Assembly: GCF_009695745.1 (NCBI RefSeq)
Contig: NZ_VUNH01000003.1
Span: 223,799-287,798 of the forward strand
Reading direction: 5' to 3'
Source: Pyramidobacter porci
Lineage (GTDB): Bacteria > Synergistota > Synergistia > Synergistales > Dethiosulfovibrionaceae
Length of the DNA: 64,000 nt
Shown here piece after piece: positions 55,513-64,000 of this stretch. The translations under genes were made by a program, and so were the position numbers. Every line of letters begins with the position of its first letter. Within the stretch, counting starts at the first letter, position 1. The notes under the pieces were generated by a model. The model did no database searches. It was not told the DNA's origin and was given only the letters and a program-made list of their open reading frames with translations.

Positions 55513-57858
55513 TTACAGCTCAAAACGCAGACCGGCGTTCCATTTCCATTTTTCTTTGAAGTCGCTGCCGGCGCTGCGCATCACGTCGAAGTAACCGTAA
55601 GCGGCCGGTCCGACGCGCAACGAGCCGCCGATACCATACTCGAACCATGTGTCGCGGAAATCGTCGCTGGTCTTGACCGCGGCGGCTCCCTTGCTCATGG
55701 TCACGTCGTAATCGCCGAGGAACTCGCGCATCAGATTCAGCCGCGCGTACAGCACTCCCTTGGCAAAGCTGCGTCCCGCCTGTACGCCGACTCGTCCGAC
55801 AAGACTCGAAAAGTTTTCCTGTTCCACGCTGACGCCGGTGTTCGTCGCGTAGTCGTCGCCGCGCAGCCAGCCGAACGTCAGCTGCGCTTGCGGTTCGACG
55901 TACCAGCCGCTTTCGAACGCGAACTTCTTGCCGTACTCGCCGCTGAGCGAGAGAGCAAAGTTGCGGAATTCGCCCTCGATCGCCCTGTCGTGGCTGTCGT
56001 AGACGGTGTAGTCGTTTTTCAGGCTGCCGGCGCGCAGCACCACATCGATGTAGTCCCCCGTCGGGCGGATGTCGGTGCAGTACAGGCTGACGGTCTTGCC
56101 GTCGTTGTCTCCAGTGCCCCTGCGGTAGTCGCTTTCGCCGTCGAGATAGCTGAACGAAGCGCCGTAGTGTCGTCTCGTGCCGTCGGGCAGCAGCTTGAGG
56201 AAATCGTACCCCAGCTCGTAGGCGCTGTACTTGTTCTCCAGGCCGTACTGTCCGGCGCGCTCGAATTTGCTCTGACTGACCCTGAACCACGCGCCCTTGG
56301 CGCCGCCGTCCAGACGCAGCTCGCCCAGGCGCGAATGCAGCTGGTCGTTGGCCGTGCGCCAGGCGTGGTAGTTCACGGCGTTCGCCGCCGCGTCGATGCG
56401 CACGGTGGTCGTCGGCTTGGGCTTGTCCGGCTCAACGGGATCGGGGACGATCGTGACCTTCTTCAGATACCACTGCGTGTCGAACATGTTGTACTCCATT
56501 TCGTCGCCGGCGGCGCGGTCGGCGCGTCCCAGCTCGTAGGCGTTCCAGTAGAGAGCGCCCTCGGTGTCGCCGGCGCGGAACTCGCCCTGTTCGTTTTTGA
56601 CGAAAGCCAGCACCGTTCCTTCCGCGCCCTCGGTGCCCGCGCCCACGTTGACCAGGTCGATGCGGTGCGATCCTTCGTGCGTGCCGTAGACGTACAGCCG
56701 GTCGCTCTTTTTGTTCTCCGGGTCGATATCCATTTTCACGGCGCCGTTGCCGCTCATGCGGCGATACACGTTGAGAGCGCGCATTCCCGCCTTGGGGAAC
56801 CCGGCGTCGGCGTAGGTCACGTCGACAGCGCTCGTTTCGTCAAGATGCAGATCGCTGAGCGAACTTGTCGCGGTCATCATCCACCGCGCGCCGCGCTCGA
56901 ACCGAAGGCGCACGCCCTCGTCGAGGGCGCTGTCCCGTTCCAGTCTGACGCAGTAATCCACCGTTCGGCCGCGCAGCCAGGAATCGGCCGTAGGGAAACG
57001 GACGAGCAGCTGGTTCCCGCGCAGCGTATCGGTGCCGCCCCCGTATTGCGCCGCGCCGAGGTTGCCGTCGATCTGCACGGTCCCTCCGCCGAGAGCCCCG
57101 TCGGTGTTGATCTCGATGCGTCCGTCGCGGCTGCCCGTCAGTCCGAACGAATCGGGATCCGTGACGCCTGAGCCCGTCCACCCACGCACGGTGCCGACGC
57201 CGATGTCGCCGGAGATCGTCAGTTTCTCCTTGGCCTGCACTTCGATCCAGCTTCCGTTCGCAAAGGCGCCGTCTGTCATGACAGTGCGGTGCGTCTGCGT
57301 ACTTTCGAGCCCCGGATAGTGAGCCTCGTTGACGAAAAGGTTGATGTTCCTGCCGATCAGCGAAATACCGTGCGCGGTTCTTCGCGGCGCGATCAACGCT
57401 TCCTGTTGCCATAAACGGACGGCGCCGCCGATGGTAATGGCGTCCATCGGCGCGTCTTCCGTGCCGATGGAAAGGATTTTATGATGCTTCTGCTCGTTCG
57501 CGGTCAGCACGAGGCCGGTCGTCTCGGTGTAGTCGAGCTTGAGCGTTTTGCCTTCGACGATGACCAGCGTGTTGTCCTCCACCGGCGCCGGCGTGGGAAA
57601 AGCTCCTTCCCACTGGAACGCGTTGACGTGGCCGCTGCTCAAAGAGATGTTATCGAAGGGCTGCCCGCCCGCGTCCAGGACTCTGTAAACCTTCAGCCCG
57701 TTGACGACGCCGCCCGGCGTCAGCTGAGCCGCGGGGAACGAGTCCGCGTTGCTGTAATCGGCGGCCTGAATTTTCCACGGGCTGCCGAGCGACAAAACGC
57801 CCGCCAGCGACAGGATCCAAAAACTTTCTGCGATGTTTCGCTTCCACTGTGTGACCAT
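55513..57858 (-). CDS. Type V autotransporter (classical, pertactin-like passenger)
   Basis: Predicted 781 aa from an ATG with AGGAGGT 5 nt upstream. Signal peptide (about 1-33, ending near QAAD), a beta-helix-like passenger (about 40-460, repeats of short Gly/Asn/Thr strands such as TISGDIGVGTVRG), a linker with a Pro-rich segment (PDPVEPDKPKPTT) and a C-terminal autotransporter beta-barrel (about 495-781) that closes with an aromatic-rich last strand and the ending LRFEL. It is exported by Sec, inserted by Bam, and displays or releases the passenger. The function of the passenger is unknown. No protease or adhesin motif recognised. Confidence 0.9.
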   Translation of the reverse strand: MVTQWKRNIAESFWILSLAGVLSLGSPWKIQAADYSNADSFPAAQLTPGGVVNGLKVYRVLDAGGQPFDNISLSSGHVNAFQWEGAFPTPAPVEDNTLVIVEGKTLKLDYTETTGLVLTANEQKHHKILSIGTEDAPMDAITIGGAVRLWQQEALIAPRRTAHGISLIGRNINLFVNEAHYPGLESTQTHRTVMTDGAFANGSWIEVQAKEKLTISGDIGVGTVRGWTGSGVTDPDSFGLTGSRDGRIEINTDGALGGGTVQIDGNLGAAQYGGGTDTLRGNQLLVRFPTADSWLRGRTVDYCVRLERDSALDEGVRLRFERGARWMMTATSSLSDLHLDETSAVDVTYADAGFPKAGMRALNVYRRMSGNGAVKMDIDPENKKSDRLYVYGTHEGSHRIDLVNVGAGTEGAEGTVLAFVKNEQGEFRAGDTEGALYWNAYELGRADRAAGDEMEYNMFDTQWYLKKVTIVPDPVEPDKPKPTTTVRIDAAANAVNYHAWRTANDQLHSRLGELRLDGGAKGAWFRVSQSKFERAGQYGLENKYSAYELGYDFLKLLPDGTRRHYGASFSYLDGESDYRRGTGDNDGKTVSLYCTDIRPTGDYIDVVLRAGSLKNDYTVYDSHDRAIEGEFRNFALSLSGEYGKKFAFESGWYVEPQAQLTFGWLRGDDYATNTGVSVEQENFSSLVGRVGVQAGRSFAKGVLYARLNLMREFLGDYDVTMSKGAAAVKTSDDFRDTWFEYGIGGSLRVGPAAYGYFDVMRSAGSDFKEKWKWNAGLRFEL

Positions 57859-58435
57859 GCATACCTCCTGAATTAATGTGTGACGTGCTTCGCCGAACTT
57901 CCTTTTCGCCGCGTCGCTTCGGCGTGTCGGCGCGGGGGCGATGGAAGAAGTTCGTGCAATACCAAACGAAATGAGGATTGAAGTTTGTTATAATAAATAT
58001 ATATGTGTATAGTAAGCAGTAATATATCGGATTATGCTGTCAAATTATCGTATTTATTTGTGATTTATTTAGCATTCGGAGCGCCGCCGGGTTCTTCTGT
58101 GGCCGAACCCGTCTCGAAAGCCGGTTGAGTCACCCGCGTTGTTATTTTTTGCTAAATTTTGTCCAGCGCTGAAACGCTGCTTATACATGGAGCGGAGCGA
58201 TGTCTTTAAAGATAGTTCTATGGCTGAAAAACAGTCTTCTTTTGAAACGCGGCATTTCCGATGCTGCCTTTCAATTGAAAATCAGGGCTCGCTTTGCGAA
58301 TCTTCCTCGCGGCCCCCTTGCGTCCGGCTTTCTGATTGATGAAGGAGTATTATTGCCGCAATCATTGGACTCACTGCCATAGGAATAGTGGATTGTGATA
58401 TTATCGTCGTATATTTCGCACCCAGGAGGGACAAC
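57859..58435. other. AT-rich intergenic region upstream of the autotransporter and the small membrane protein
   Basis: About 58000-58075 is AT-rich, unlike the flanks. On the minus strand a TTACTA-17-TATAAC pair (about 57986-58014) could drive the autotransporter, with a leader of about 120 nt. Short frames such as + 58139-58339 and + 58200-58382 have no family support. Nothing else recognised. Confidence 0.4.
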
Positions 58436-58666
58436 GTGGAAAAAAAGATCATCATGGGGCTCCCGGCCCTCAATTTTCAGGCCCTGTTGGGCCTCGTTCT
58501 CTTTGCGGCGACGTTCTTCCTTGTAAAGCTGATCCGCGGCGTTCAGACGGGCCGTTACCCCGGGGGCGGCGCGATGTTGATTTATCTTCGCTCGGTCTTG
58601 TGGCTCTGTCTTGTCGGCGGTCTGATGATGTTTTTCGGAGCGCTCCTTGGTTTTCGATATGTTTAA
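58436..58666 (+). CDS. Small two-helix membrane protein
   Basis: Predicted 76 aa from a GTG with AGGAGGG 6 nt upstream. Two hydrophobic segments (about residues 11-28 and 47-70) separated by a positively charged loop (KLIRGVQTGRYPGGG). No recognisable family and no operon partner: the next gene is 310 nt away. Real coding is supported by the ribosome site and by the membrane-protein pattern. Confidence 0.65.
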   Translation: MEKKIIMGLPALNFQALLGLVLFAATFFLVKLIRGVQTGRYPGGGAMLIYLRSVLWLCLVGGLMMFFGALLGFRYV

Positions 58667-58976
58667 AATTCTGTCGGACGTGTTTCTCGCATTTTTTTAA
58701 GAATTCAGCAAGAAGAATAAGAGCTTTTTTCGTTATTCTCTGTTATTATTTGTAGGCGGTTTTCGCCTTCCTCCGTAGCCCTCGTGCGCACGGGAAAACA
58801 AGGAGCAATTCGTGATTGACTTTGCCCGAATTACTGATAGAGTATGATTATTGTTTTTTTTCGGCGAAGGAAAGGGCGAGCCCCATTCTTGTCAAGCGCC
58901 TCACGGATTGACGTCTGATGAGCGTTAAAGATAAACGGCGTTAACGGCAGTTCATATTTTTCAAGGAGGTACCAGT
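58667..58976. other. Intergenic region before the methylmalonyl-CoA decarboxylase genes
   Basis: No gene. A possible promoter is TTGACT (58816-58821) followed after 21 nt by TATGAT (58843-58848), but that spacing is too long for confidence; TTGCCC at 58823 gives a short 15-bp spacer. The ribosome site AAGGAGG precedes the ATG of the first mmd gene. Confidence 0.4.
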
Positions 58977-60536
58977 ATGGCGGTAAAAACCATCGATGAG
59001 CTTTGCAATGTGCTTCTCGACAAGCGCGCCAAGGCGGCGGCCGGCGGCGGCGAGAAGGCCGTTGCCAAGCACAAGGCCAAGGGCAGTCTCACGGCTCGTG
59101 AAAGGATCGATCTCCTCATGGACGAGGGATCGTTCGTCGAGCTCGACGAATTTGTGGAACATCGCTGCACGAATTTCGGCATGGAGAACAAAAAATATTT
59201 AGGCGACGGCGTCGTCACGGGCTACGGCACGGTCGGCGGACGCATCGTTTACGTTTTCAGCCAGGACTTTACGGTTCTCGGCGGTTCTCTGGGACAGATG
59301 CACGCCGCCAAGATCTGCAAAGTCATGGACCTCGCCCTTCGCAACGGCTGTCCGATCGTCGGCATCAACGACAGCGGCGGAGCTCGTATTCAGGAAGCCG
59401 TTGACGCTTTGGACGGCTACGGCGGAATCTTCTACCGCAATACCATTTCCAGCGGCATCATCCCGCAGATGTCGGTCATCGTCGGTCCGACGGCTGGCGG
59501 CGCGGTGTACAGCCCCGCTCTGACGGACTACATCTTCATGGTTGACAAGATCAGCATCATGCATATTACGGGCCCCGCCGTCATCAAGACGGTGACCGGC
59601 GAAGAGATTTCCAGCGAGGAACTGGGCGGCGCCAAAACTCATAACAGCCGCTCCGGCAACGCGCATTTCTTTGCCGCTTCGGAGCAGGAATGCTTCCGGC
59701 AGGTTCGTGACGTGCTGAGCTACTTGCCCAGCAACAACATGGGCGACGCGCCCCGCGTGGCGACGAGCGACCCCGTCTCCCGCACGGAGATGGCCCTGCG
59801 CACCATGGTGCCTACCGACGCCAACAAGGGATACGATGTGCACAACGTGATCAAGGCCGTGGTTGACGACGGCAAGTTCGTCGAGGTTCAGGCGATGTGG
59901 GCCAAGAACATCGTGATCGGCTATGCCAGTTTCGACGGCATGCCGGTCGGCATTGTCGCCAATCAGGCCAGCGTGATGGCGGGATGTCTCGATATCGACT
60001 GCTCTGATAAGGCGAGCCGTTTTATCCGTCACTGCGACGCCTTCAACCTTCCGATCGTGACGTTCGTCGACGTCCCCGGCTACCTGCCCGGCAAGGCGCA
60101 GGAGTGGGGCGGCATCATCCGTCACGGCGCCAAGATGCTGTACGCTTACAGCGAGGCTACGGTGCCCCTGATCACGGTGGTGATGCGCAAAGCTTACGGC
60201 GGCGCTTACATCGGCATGTGTTCCAAGGCTCTGGGAGCCGATTCTGTCCTTGCCTGGCCTCAGTCGCAGATCGCCGTCATGGGAGCGGCCGGCGCGGCCA
60301 ATATCATCTTCCGCAAGGAGATCGAAGCGGCCAAGGATCCTCAGGCTGAGCGCGCCGAGCTCATCAGCGAGTATGAAGACGCCTTTGCGACGCCGTACCA
60401 GGCGGCCAGCCGCGGCTATGTCGACAAGGTCATCCTCCCCGAAGAAACCCGGTACGAAGTCATTCAGGCGTTGAAGGCTCATCGCACAAAACGTCAAGCC
60501 CTGCCCCGCAAGAAGCACGGCGTCATGCCCAACTAG
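58977..60536 (+). CDS. mmdA: Methylmalonyl-CoA decarboxylase alpha subunit (carboxyltransferase)
   Basis: Predicted 519 aa of the acyl-CoA carboxyltransferase family: tandem crotonase-like domains with SGGARIQEAVDALDGYGGIF, GPTAGGAVYSPALTDYIFMV, GAKTHN, and in the second half FVDVPGYLPGKAQEWGGIIR and MGAAGAANIIFRKEIE. It moves CO2 from methylmalonyl-CoA to biotin on the carrier subunit. The delta/gamma-type and biotin-carrier genes downstream support a decarboxylase rather than an acetyl-CoA carboxylase. Propionyl-CoA carboxylase beta is the alternative name for similar sequences. Confidence 0.92.
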   Translation: MAVKTIDELCNVLLDKRAKAAAGGGEKAVAKHKAKGSLTARERIDLLMDEGSFVELDEFVEHRCTNFGMENKKYLGDGVVTGYGTVGGRIVYVFSQDFTVLGGSLGQMHAAKICKVMDLALRNGCPIVGINDSGGARIQEAVDALDGYGGIFYRNTISSGIIPQMSVIVGPTAGGAVYSPALTDYIFMVDKISIMHITGPAVIKTVTGEEISSEELGGAKTHNSRSGNAHFFAASEQECFRQVRDVLSYLPSNNMGDAPRVATSDPVSRTEMALRTMVPTDANKGYDVHNVIKAVVDDGKFVEVQAMWAKNIVIGYASFDGMPVGIVANQASVMAGCLDIDCSDKASRFIRHCDAFNLPIVTFVDVPGYLPGKAQEWGGIIRHGAKMLYAYSEATVPLITVVMRKAYGGAYIGMCSKALGADSVLAWPQSQIAVMGAAGAANIIFRKEIEAAKDPQAERAELISEYEDAFATPYQAASRGYVDKVILPEETRYEVIQALKAHRTKRQALPRKKHGVMPN

Positions 60537-60551
60537 TGAGGAGGAAGAGCG

Positions 60552-60968
60552 ATGCCCGCTACCGAAGCAGTAAAAACATTAGCAGCGTCCTTTGGAGGAA
60601 TGGGCGGTGCTACGGCTCTTTCCCTGATTGCCTTCAGCGTCGTTTTCCTCGTTTTGGCGGGACTGACGTTGGTGATCTTTGCCATGCGCGTTGTTTCCAA
60701 AGTCGCCGGCAATGGAAAACCCCCAGCGGCTGTTTCCGCCCCTGCGCAAGTTGCTGCAGGCGCTGCTCCCGCTCACGTCGGAGCGGCCTCGGACGACGAA
60801 CTCGTGGCCGTTATCGCGGCGGCGATCGCGGCGCAGACGGGGACTGCGATGTCCATCAGATCGATCGTTCCGGCCGGCGTGCACCTGATCGGCAGCGACG
60901 AAACGCCATGGATCGCCTGCGGACGCATTGAGGCGCTGCAGGGAGCTCTCTCTGACCGCTGGAATTAG
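60552..60968 (+). CDS. mmdD: OadG/MmdD-type decarboxylase subunit
   Basis: Predicted 138 aa. A single transmembrane helix (about 22-46) is followed by an Ala/Pro-rich linker and a C-terminal part with DDELVAVIAAAIAAQTG typical of OadG-family delta or gamma subunits. It anchors the complex to the membrane part. Placed 15 nt after mmdA with GAGGAAGAG upstream. Confidence 0.85.
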   Translation: MPATEAVKTLAASFGGMGGATALSLIAFSVVFLVLAGLTLVIFAMRVVSKVAGNGKPPAAVSAPAQVAAGAAPAHVGAASDDELVAVIAAAIAAQTGTAMSIRSIVPAGVHLIGSDETPWIACGRIEALQGALSDRWN

Positions 60969-61046
60969 CGACTGACGGTTCGGGTCAGTGCGCCTGAAAT
61001 CCGAAAAAATATCTTAATTGAAAAACAACTGAGGAGGATACTCATA

Positions 61047-61454
61047 ATGTCGATGTATAAGATTACCGTGAATGGCAAGTCCTATGACGTAAACGTCGAG
61101 CCTCTTGCTGGCGCCGCTCCTGTCGCGGCGCCTCAGGCGGTTCCCGCTGCGGCGGCGCCCGCTGCTGCTCCTGTTGCAGTTACCGCGCCCAAGGCGGCGC
61201 CCGCTCCGGTGGCGGCGCCGGCCGCTGCCGCTCCGGCGGGCAGCACGGAAGTGACGGCGCCTATGCCCGGCAAAGTCCTGCGCGTCCTTGCCAAGGTGGG
61301 CGACACCGTGACGGCCAATGACAATCTTCTGATCCTCGAGGCCATGAAGATGGAAAACGAAATTCCCGCCGGCCGCGACGGCAAGGTGCTGGAGGTCCGC
61401 GTGAACGAAGGCTCGGCCGTGAACAGCGGCGACGTTCTCGTGGTTATTGGCTGA
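61047..61454 (+). CDS. mmdC: Biotin carboxyl carrier subunit of methylmalonyl-CoA decarboxylase
   Basis: Predicted 135 aa. A short N-terminal strand region, a long Ala/Pro linker (about 22-70) and a C-terminal biotinyl domain with the intact EAMKMEN motif, whose central Lys is biotinylated. The linker lets the biotin swing between MmdA and the membrane beta subunit. The gene ends at a terminator. No beta-subunit gene follows in this window. Confidence 0.93.
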   Translation: MSMYKITVNGKSYDVNVEPLAGAAPVAAPQAVPAAAAPAAAPVAVTAPKAAPAPVAAPAAAAPAGSTEVTAPMPGKVLRVLAKVGDTVTANDNLLILEAMKMENEIPAGRDGKVLEVRVNEGSAVNSGDVLVVIG

Positions 61455-61472
61455 AAACTGCCGGTCCCGAAG

Positions 61473-61512
61473 GCGAGGCGTCCACTTTTTGTGGATGACC
61501 TCGCTTTTTTTA
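61473..61512 (+). terminator. Intrinsic terminator after the mmd genes
   Basis: GCGAGG (61473-61478) with CCTCGC (61499-61504) and TCCAC (61481-61485) with GTGGA (61491-61495), split by a small internal loop, then TTTTTTT. Confidence 0.85.
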
Positions 61513-61579
61513 TGCAACTGTGGCAAAATAGCTTTGTTCCGTATAAATGACTGGAGGTCGGCGAATCAACTTCTTTTGA

Positions 61580-62691
<1,112 letters not shown>

Positions 62692-62692
<1 letters not shown>

Positions 62693-63558
62693 TGAAGCCG
62701 TTCTGGCTTTTTGTGATCTTTCTGTTGTGGGGCGGCGGGATGACTCCCATCGCCATCATGTTGGCGGAGCGTTACGGCATGATGGATTACCCGGATCAAC
62801 GCAAGATCCATCATGACCCGGTGCCGCGCGGTGCCGGGCTTGTTTTGTGGAGCGGTTTGCTGATGTGGGCGTTGCTCTTTGCCCGGGTTTCGTTCGAACT
62901 GAGAATCATCGTGACCGGCGCGACGATCGTTTTTTTTGCCGGCTACCTGGACGACATGCTTTCTCTGTCCCCGCTCGGACGGCTGGTCGTGCATTTCTTT
63001 GCAGCCGCCGTGTCGTTGCTCATGGTGGGACAACAGGATGCGTTGCATATGGGCGTTCTGTTGTTCTGGGTCGCCGGCGTGACGAACGCTTACAACTTTA
63101 TCGACGGTATCAACGGCTTGGCTCTTTCCATGGCCTTTCTCAGTCTGAGCTTTATCGGCTGGATGAGCGCTTCGACTGAGGTTGTGCCGGTTATCGCCAT
63201 GATCGCAGGGGTCTTTTTCTGGAATTTCCCCAAGGCGAGAACTTTCTTGGGGGACGGCGGCGTCTACCTGCTGGGGTACTTTACCGCGGCCGTTACGGTG
63301 CTTTGGCTGCTGCCGATGAATCTCGGCATTTACAAGTTCTGCGCGTTGCTGCTTTTCGTCGGCGGCGTGCCTGTGATCGACACCCTGGCGGCGATCGTCC
63401 GTCGTGTCGCCGCGGGGAAGTCGCCTTTTTATCCCGACCGGAGTCATATTCATCATCGTCTGCTGGATAAAGGCCTGTCGCCGTTCGGAGTGCTGGTGGT
63501 CCTGAGTTTTCTGCAGATCGTCAGTTTGTCCTGCGCCTATCTGCTCCTGCGTCCATAG
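62692..63558 (+). CDS. WecA/TagO-type undecaprenyl-phosphate sugar-1-phosphate transferase
   Basis: Predicted 288 aa with about nine hydrophobic segments. Family motifs: GYLDDMLSLS (Asp-Asp), NAYNFIDGINGLA, FLGDGGVYLLG and the C-terminal SHIHHRLLDKG. Members transfer GlcNAc-1-P or similar from UDP-sugar to undecaprenyl phosphate, starting O-antigen, enterobacterial common antigen or teichoic-type polymers. It overlaps the RpiB-Upp stop by one base. MraY is a related alternative, but the HIHHRL motif favours the WecA/TagO side. Confidence 0.9.
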
Positions 63559-63874
63559 GGAAAAGCCGTCGTCCTCAGGGCAATCGCTTACGGAAAATCT
63601 CTCGAGAAAATTGCCAGGAGCCCCATGAGGAGAAAACGCAACTTAGAAGTTGCAGATGCTGAAGACCTGCAGCACGTGCAAATACGGGATGAGGCGCAAG
63701 CGCAAGCTCTGCATCTTCGGACTTGGCATCCCTACGAGATGACAAATCGGGGCTTGCATTCTTAAAAGAGTAGTGGTATATTAACCCGGTCGCGCCGAAA
63801 ACGGTCGCGATGCAGCACCTTGAAAAGTGAATATGGTGAAGAAGAGACAGCTAGTGTATGAGCTCGATCAATTT
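63559..63874. other. Leader region of an rRNA operon
   Basis: No gene. A 7-bp inverted repeat GCAACTT/AAGTTGC lies near 63637-63652. The promoter is listed separately; from there to the 16S start is about 90 nt of leader with a GGTCGCG repeat (63787 and 63806). Confidence 0.6.
63754..63782 (+). promoter_or_regulatory. rRNA operon promoter
   Basis: TTGCAT (63754-63759), 17-bp spacer, TATATT (63777-63782). About 90 nt of leader follow before 16S rRNA. Confidence 0.8.
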
Positions 63875-64000
63875 TTAACGGAGAGTTTGATCCTGGCTCA
63901 GGACGAACGCTGGCGGCGTGCTTAACACATGCAAGTTGAGCGGAGATGGATTGAGAGACTTCGGTTGATTGGTACATTTCAGCAGCGGACGGGTGAGTAA
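63875..64000 (+). rRNA. rrs: 16S ribosomal RNA, 5' end (partial)
   Basis: The conserved 5' block AGAGTTTGATCCTGGCTCAG begins at 63882, followed by GACGAACGCTGGCGGCGTGC and CACATGCAAGTTGAGCGG. The gene runs off the window. The first 126 nt are compatible with Synergistota but do not by themselves fix the genus. Confidence 0.97.

Noticed and set aside
58139..58382. Short plus-strand open frames between the autotransporter and the small membrane protein
   Set aside because: Weak or no ribosome sites, two overlapping frames with no family pattern, and unlikely residue composition.

Overview
The window reads as chromosomal DNA of a GC-rich, diderm, anaerobic bacterium, most likely a member of the Synergistota (a Pyramidobacter or Jonquetella-like genus is my best guess, not a proven one). 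The diderm signs are a PilQ secretin, a type V autotransporter and a SurA/PpiD-like periplasmic chaperone. These sit beside genes usually met in Firmicutes-like neighbourhoods (an Asp23/Gls24 protein, a CD1247-type zinc-ribbon protein), a biotin-dependent methylmalonyl-CoA decarboxylase set and a selenocysteine tRNA. Most of the window is dense core genome with overlapping stops and starts.

Layout. 1-3311: end of a type IV pilus assembly operon (pilM end, pilN, pilO, pilP-like, pilQ). 3312-5407: an unrecognised exported Lys/Ala-rich protein and a gene-poor stretch. 5408-11898: efp, a parS-like ParB site, a CD1247-type protein, Asp23-like protein, a membrane protein, nusB, xseA, ahcY and an S-adenosylhomocysteine/methylthioadenosine deaminase. 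11964-22817: alaS, ruvX, mutS, mutL, miaA, ispH, rpsA in one tight run ended by a strong terminator. 22980-27192: def, fmt, a NUDIX hydrolase, a Xer recombinase, a purine nucleoside phosphorylase and a membrane-anchored J-domain protein.

27295-31998: tRNA-Sec, then an AT-richer accessory patch on the minus strand (DUF3795 remnant, flavin reductase, two GNAT genes of which one is a remnant), a DEDDh exonuclease, and a tRNA cluster (Ser-GCU, two Arg-ACG, Ser-CGA) enclosing tadA, the deaminase that modifies the wobble base of tRNA-Arg(ACG). 32042-39881: a TIGR04076-type/HMA-like fusion, an ankyrin protein, then (minus) a SurA/PpiD-like chaperone and polA, then gltX, a cold-shock gene with a structured leader, and a DedA protein. 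A 137-nt multi-helix element lies just upstream of dedA.

40209-54305: an unknown gene, rpoD with a very basic N-terminal extension, then the proteostasis run tig, clpP, clpX, lon, engB, followed by valS, folC and a YfiH-type gene. 54350-57858: a Gfo/Idh/MocA oxidoreductase and a convergent autotransporter. 58436-64000: a small membrane protein, three methylmalonyl-CoA decarboxylase subunits (alpha, delta/gamma-type, biotin carrier; no beta subunit here), an in-frame RpiB-uracil phosphoribosyltransferase fusion, a WecA/TagO-type transferase, and an rRNA promoter followed by the first 126 nt of 16S rRNA.

The observations most worth following are the RpiB-Upp fusion, the folded element upstream of dedA, the terminator-like hairpin in the csp leader, the intrinsic-terminator sequence inside folC, the parS site, and a GluRS that lacks the zinc module. 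All calls come from reading the sequence; no database search was run.
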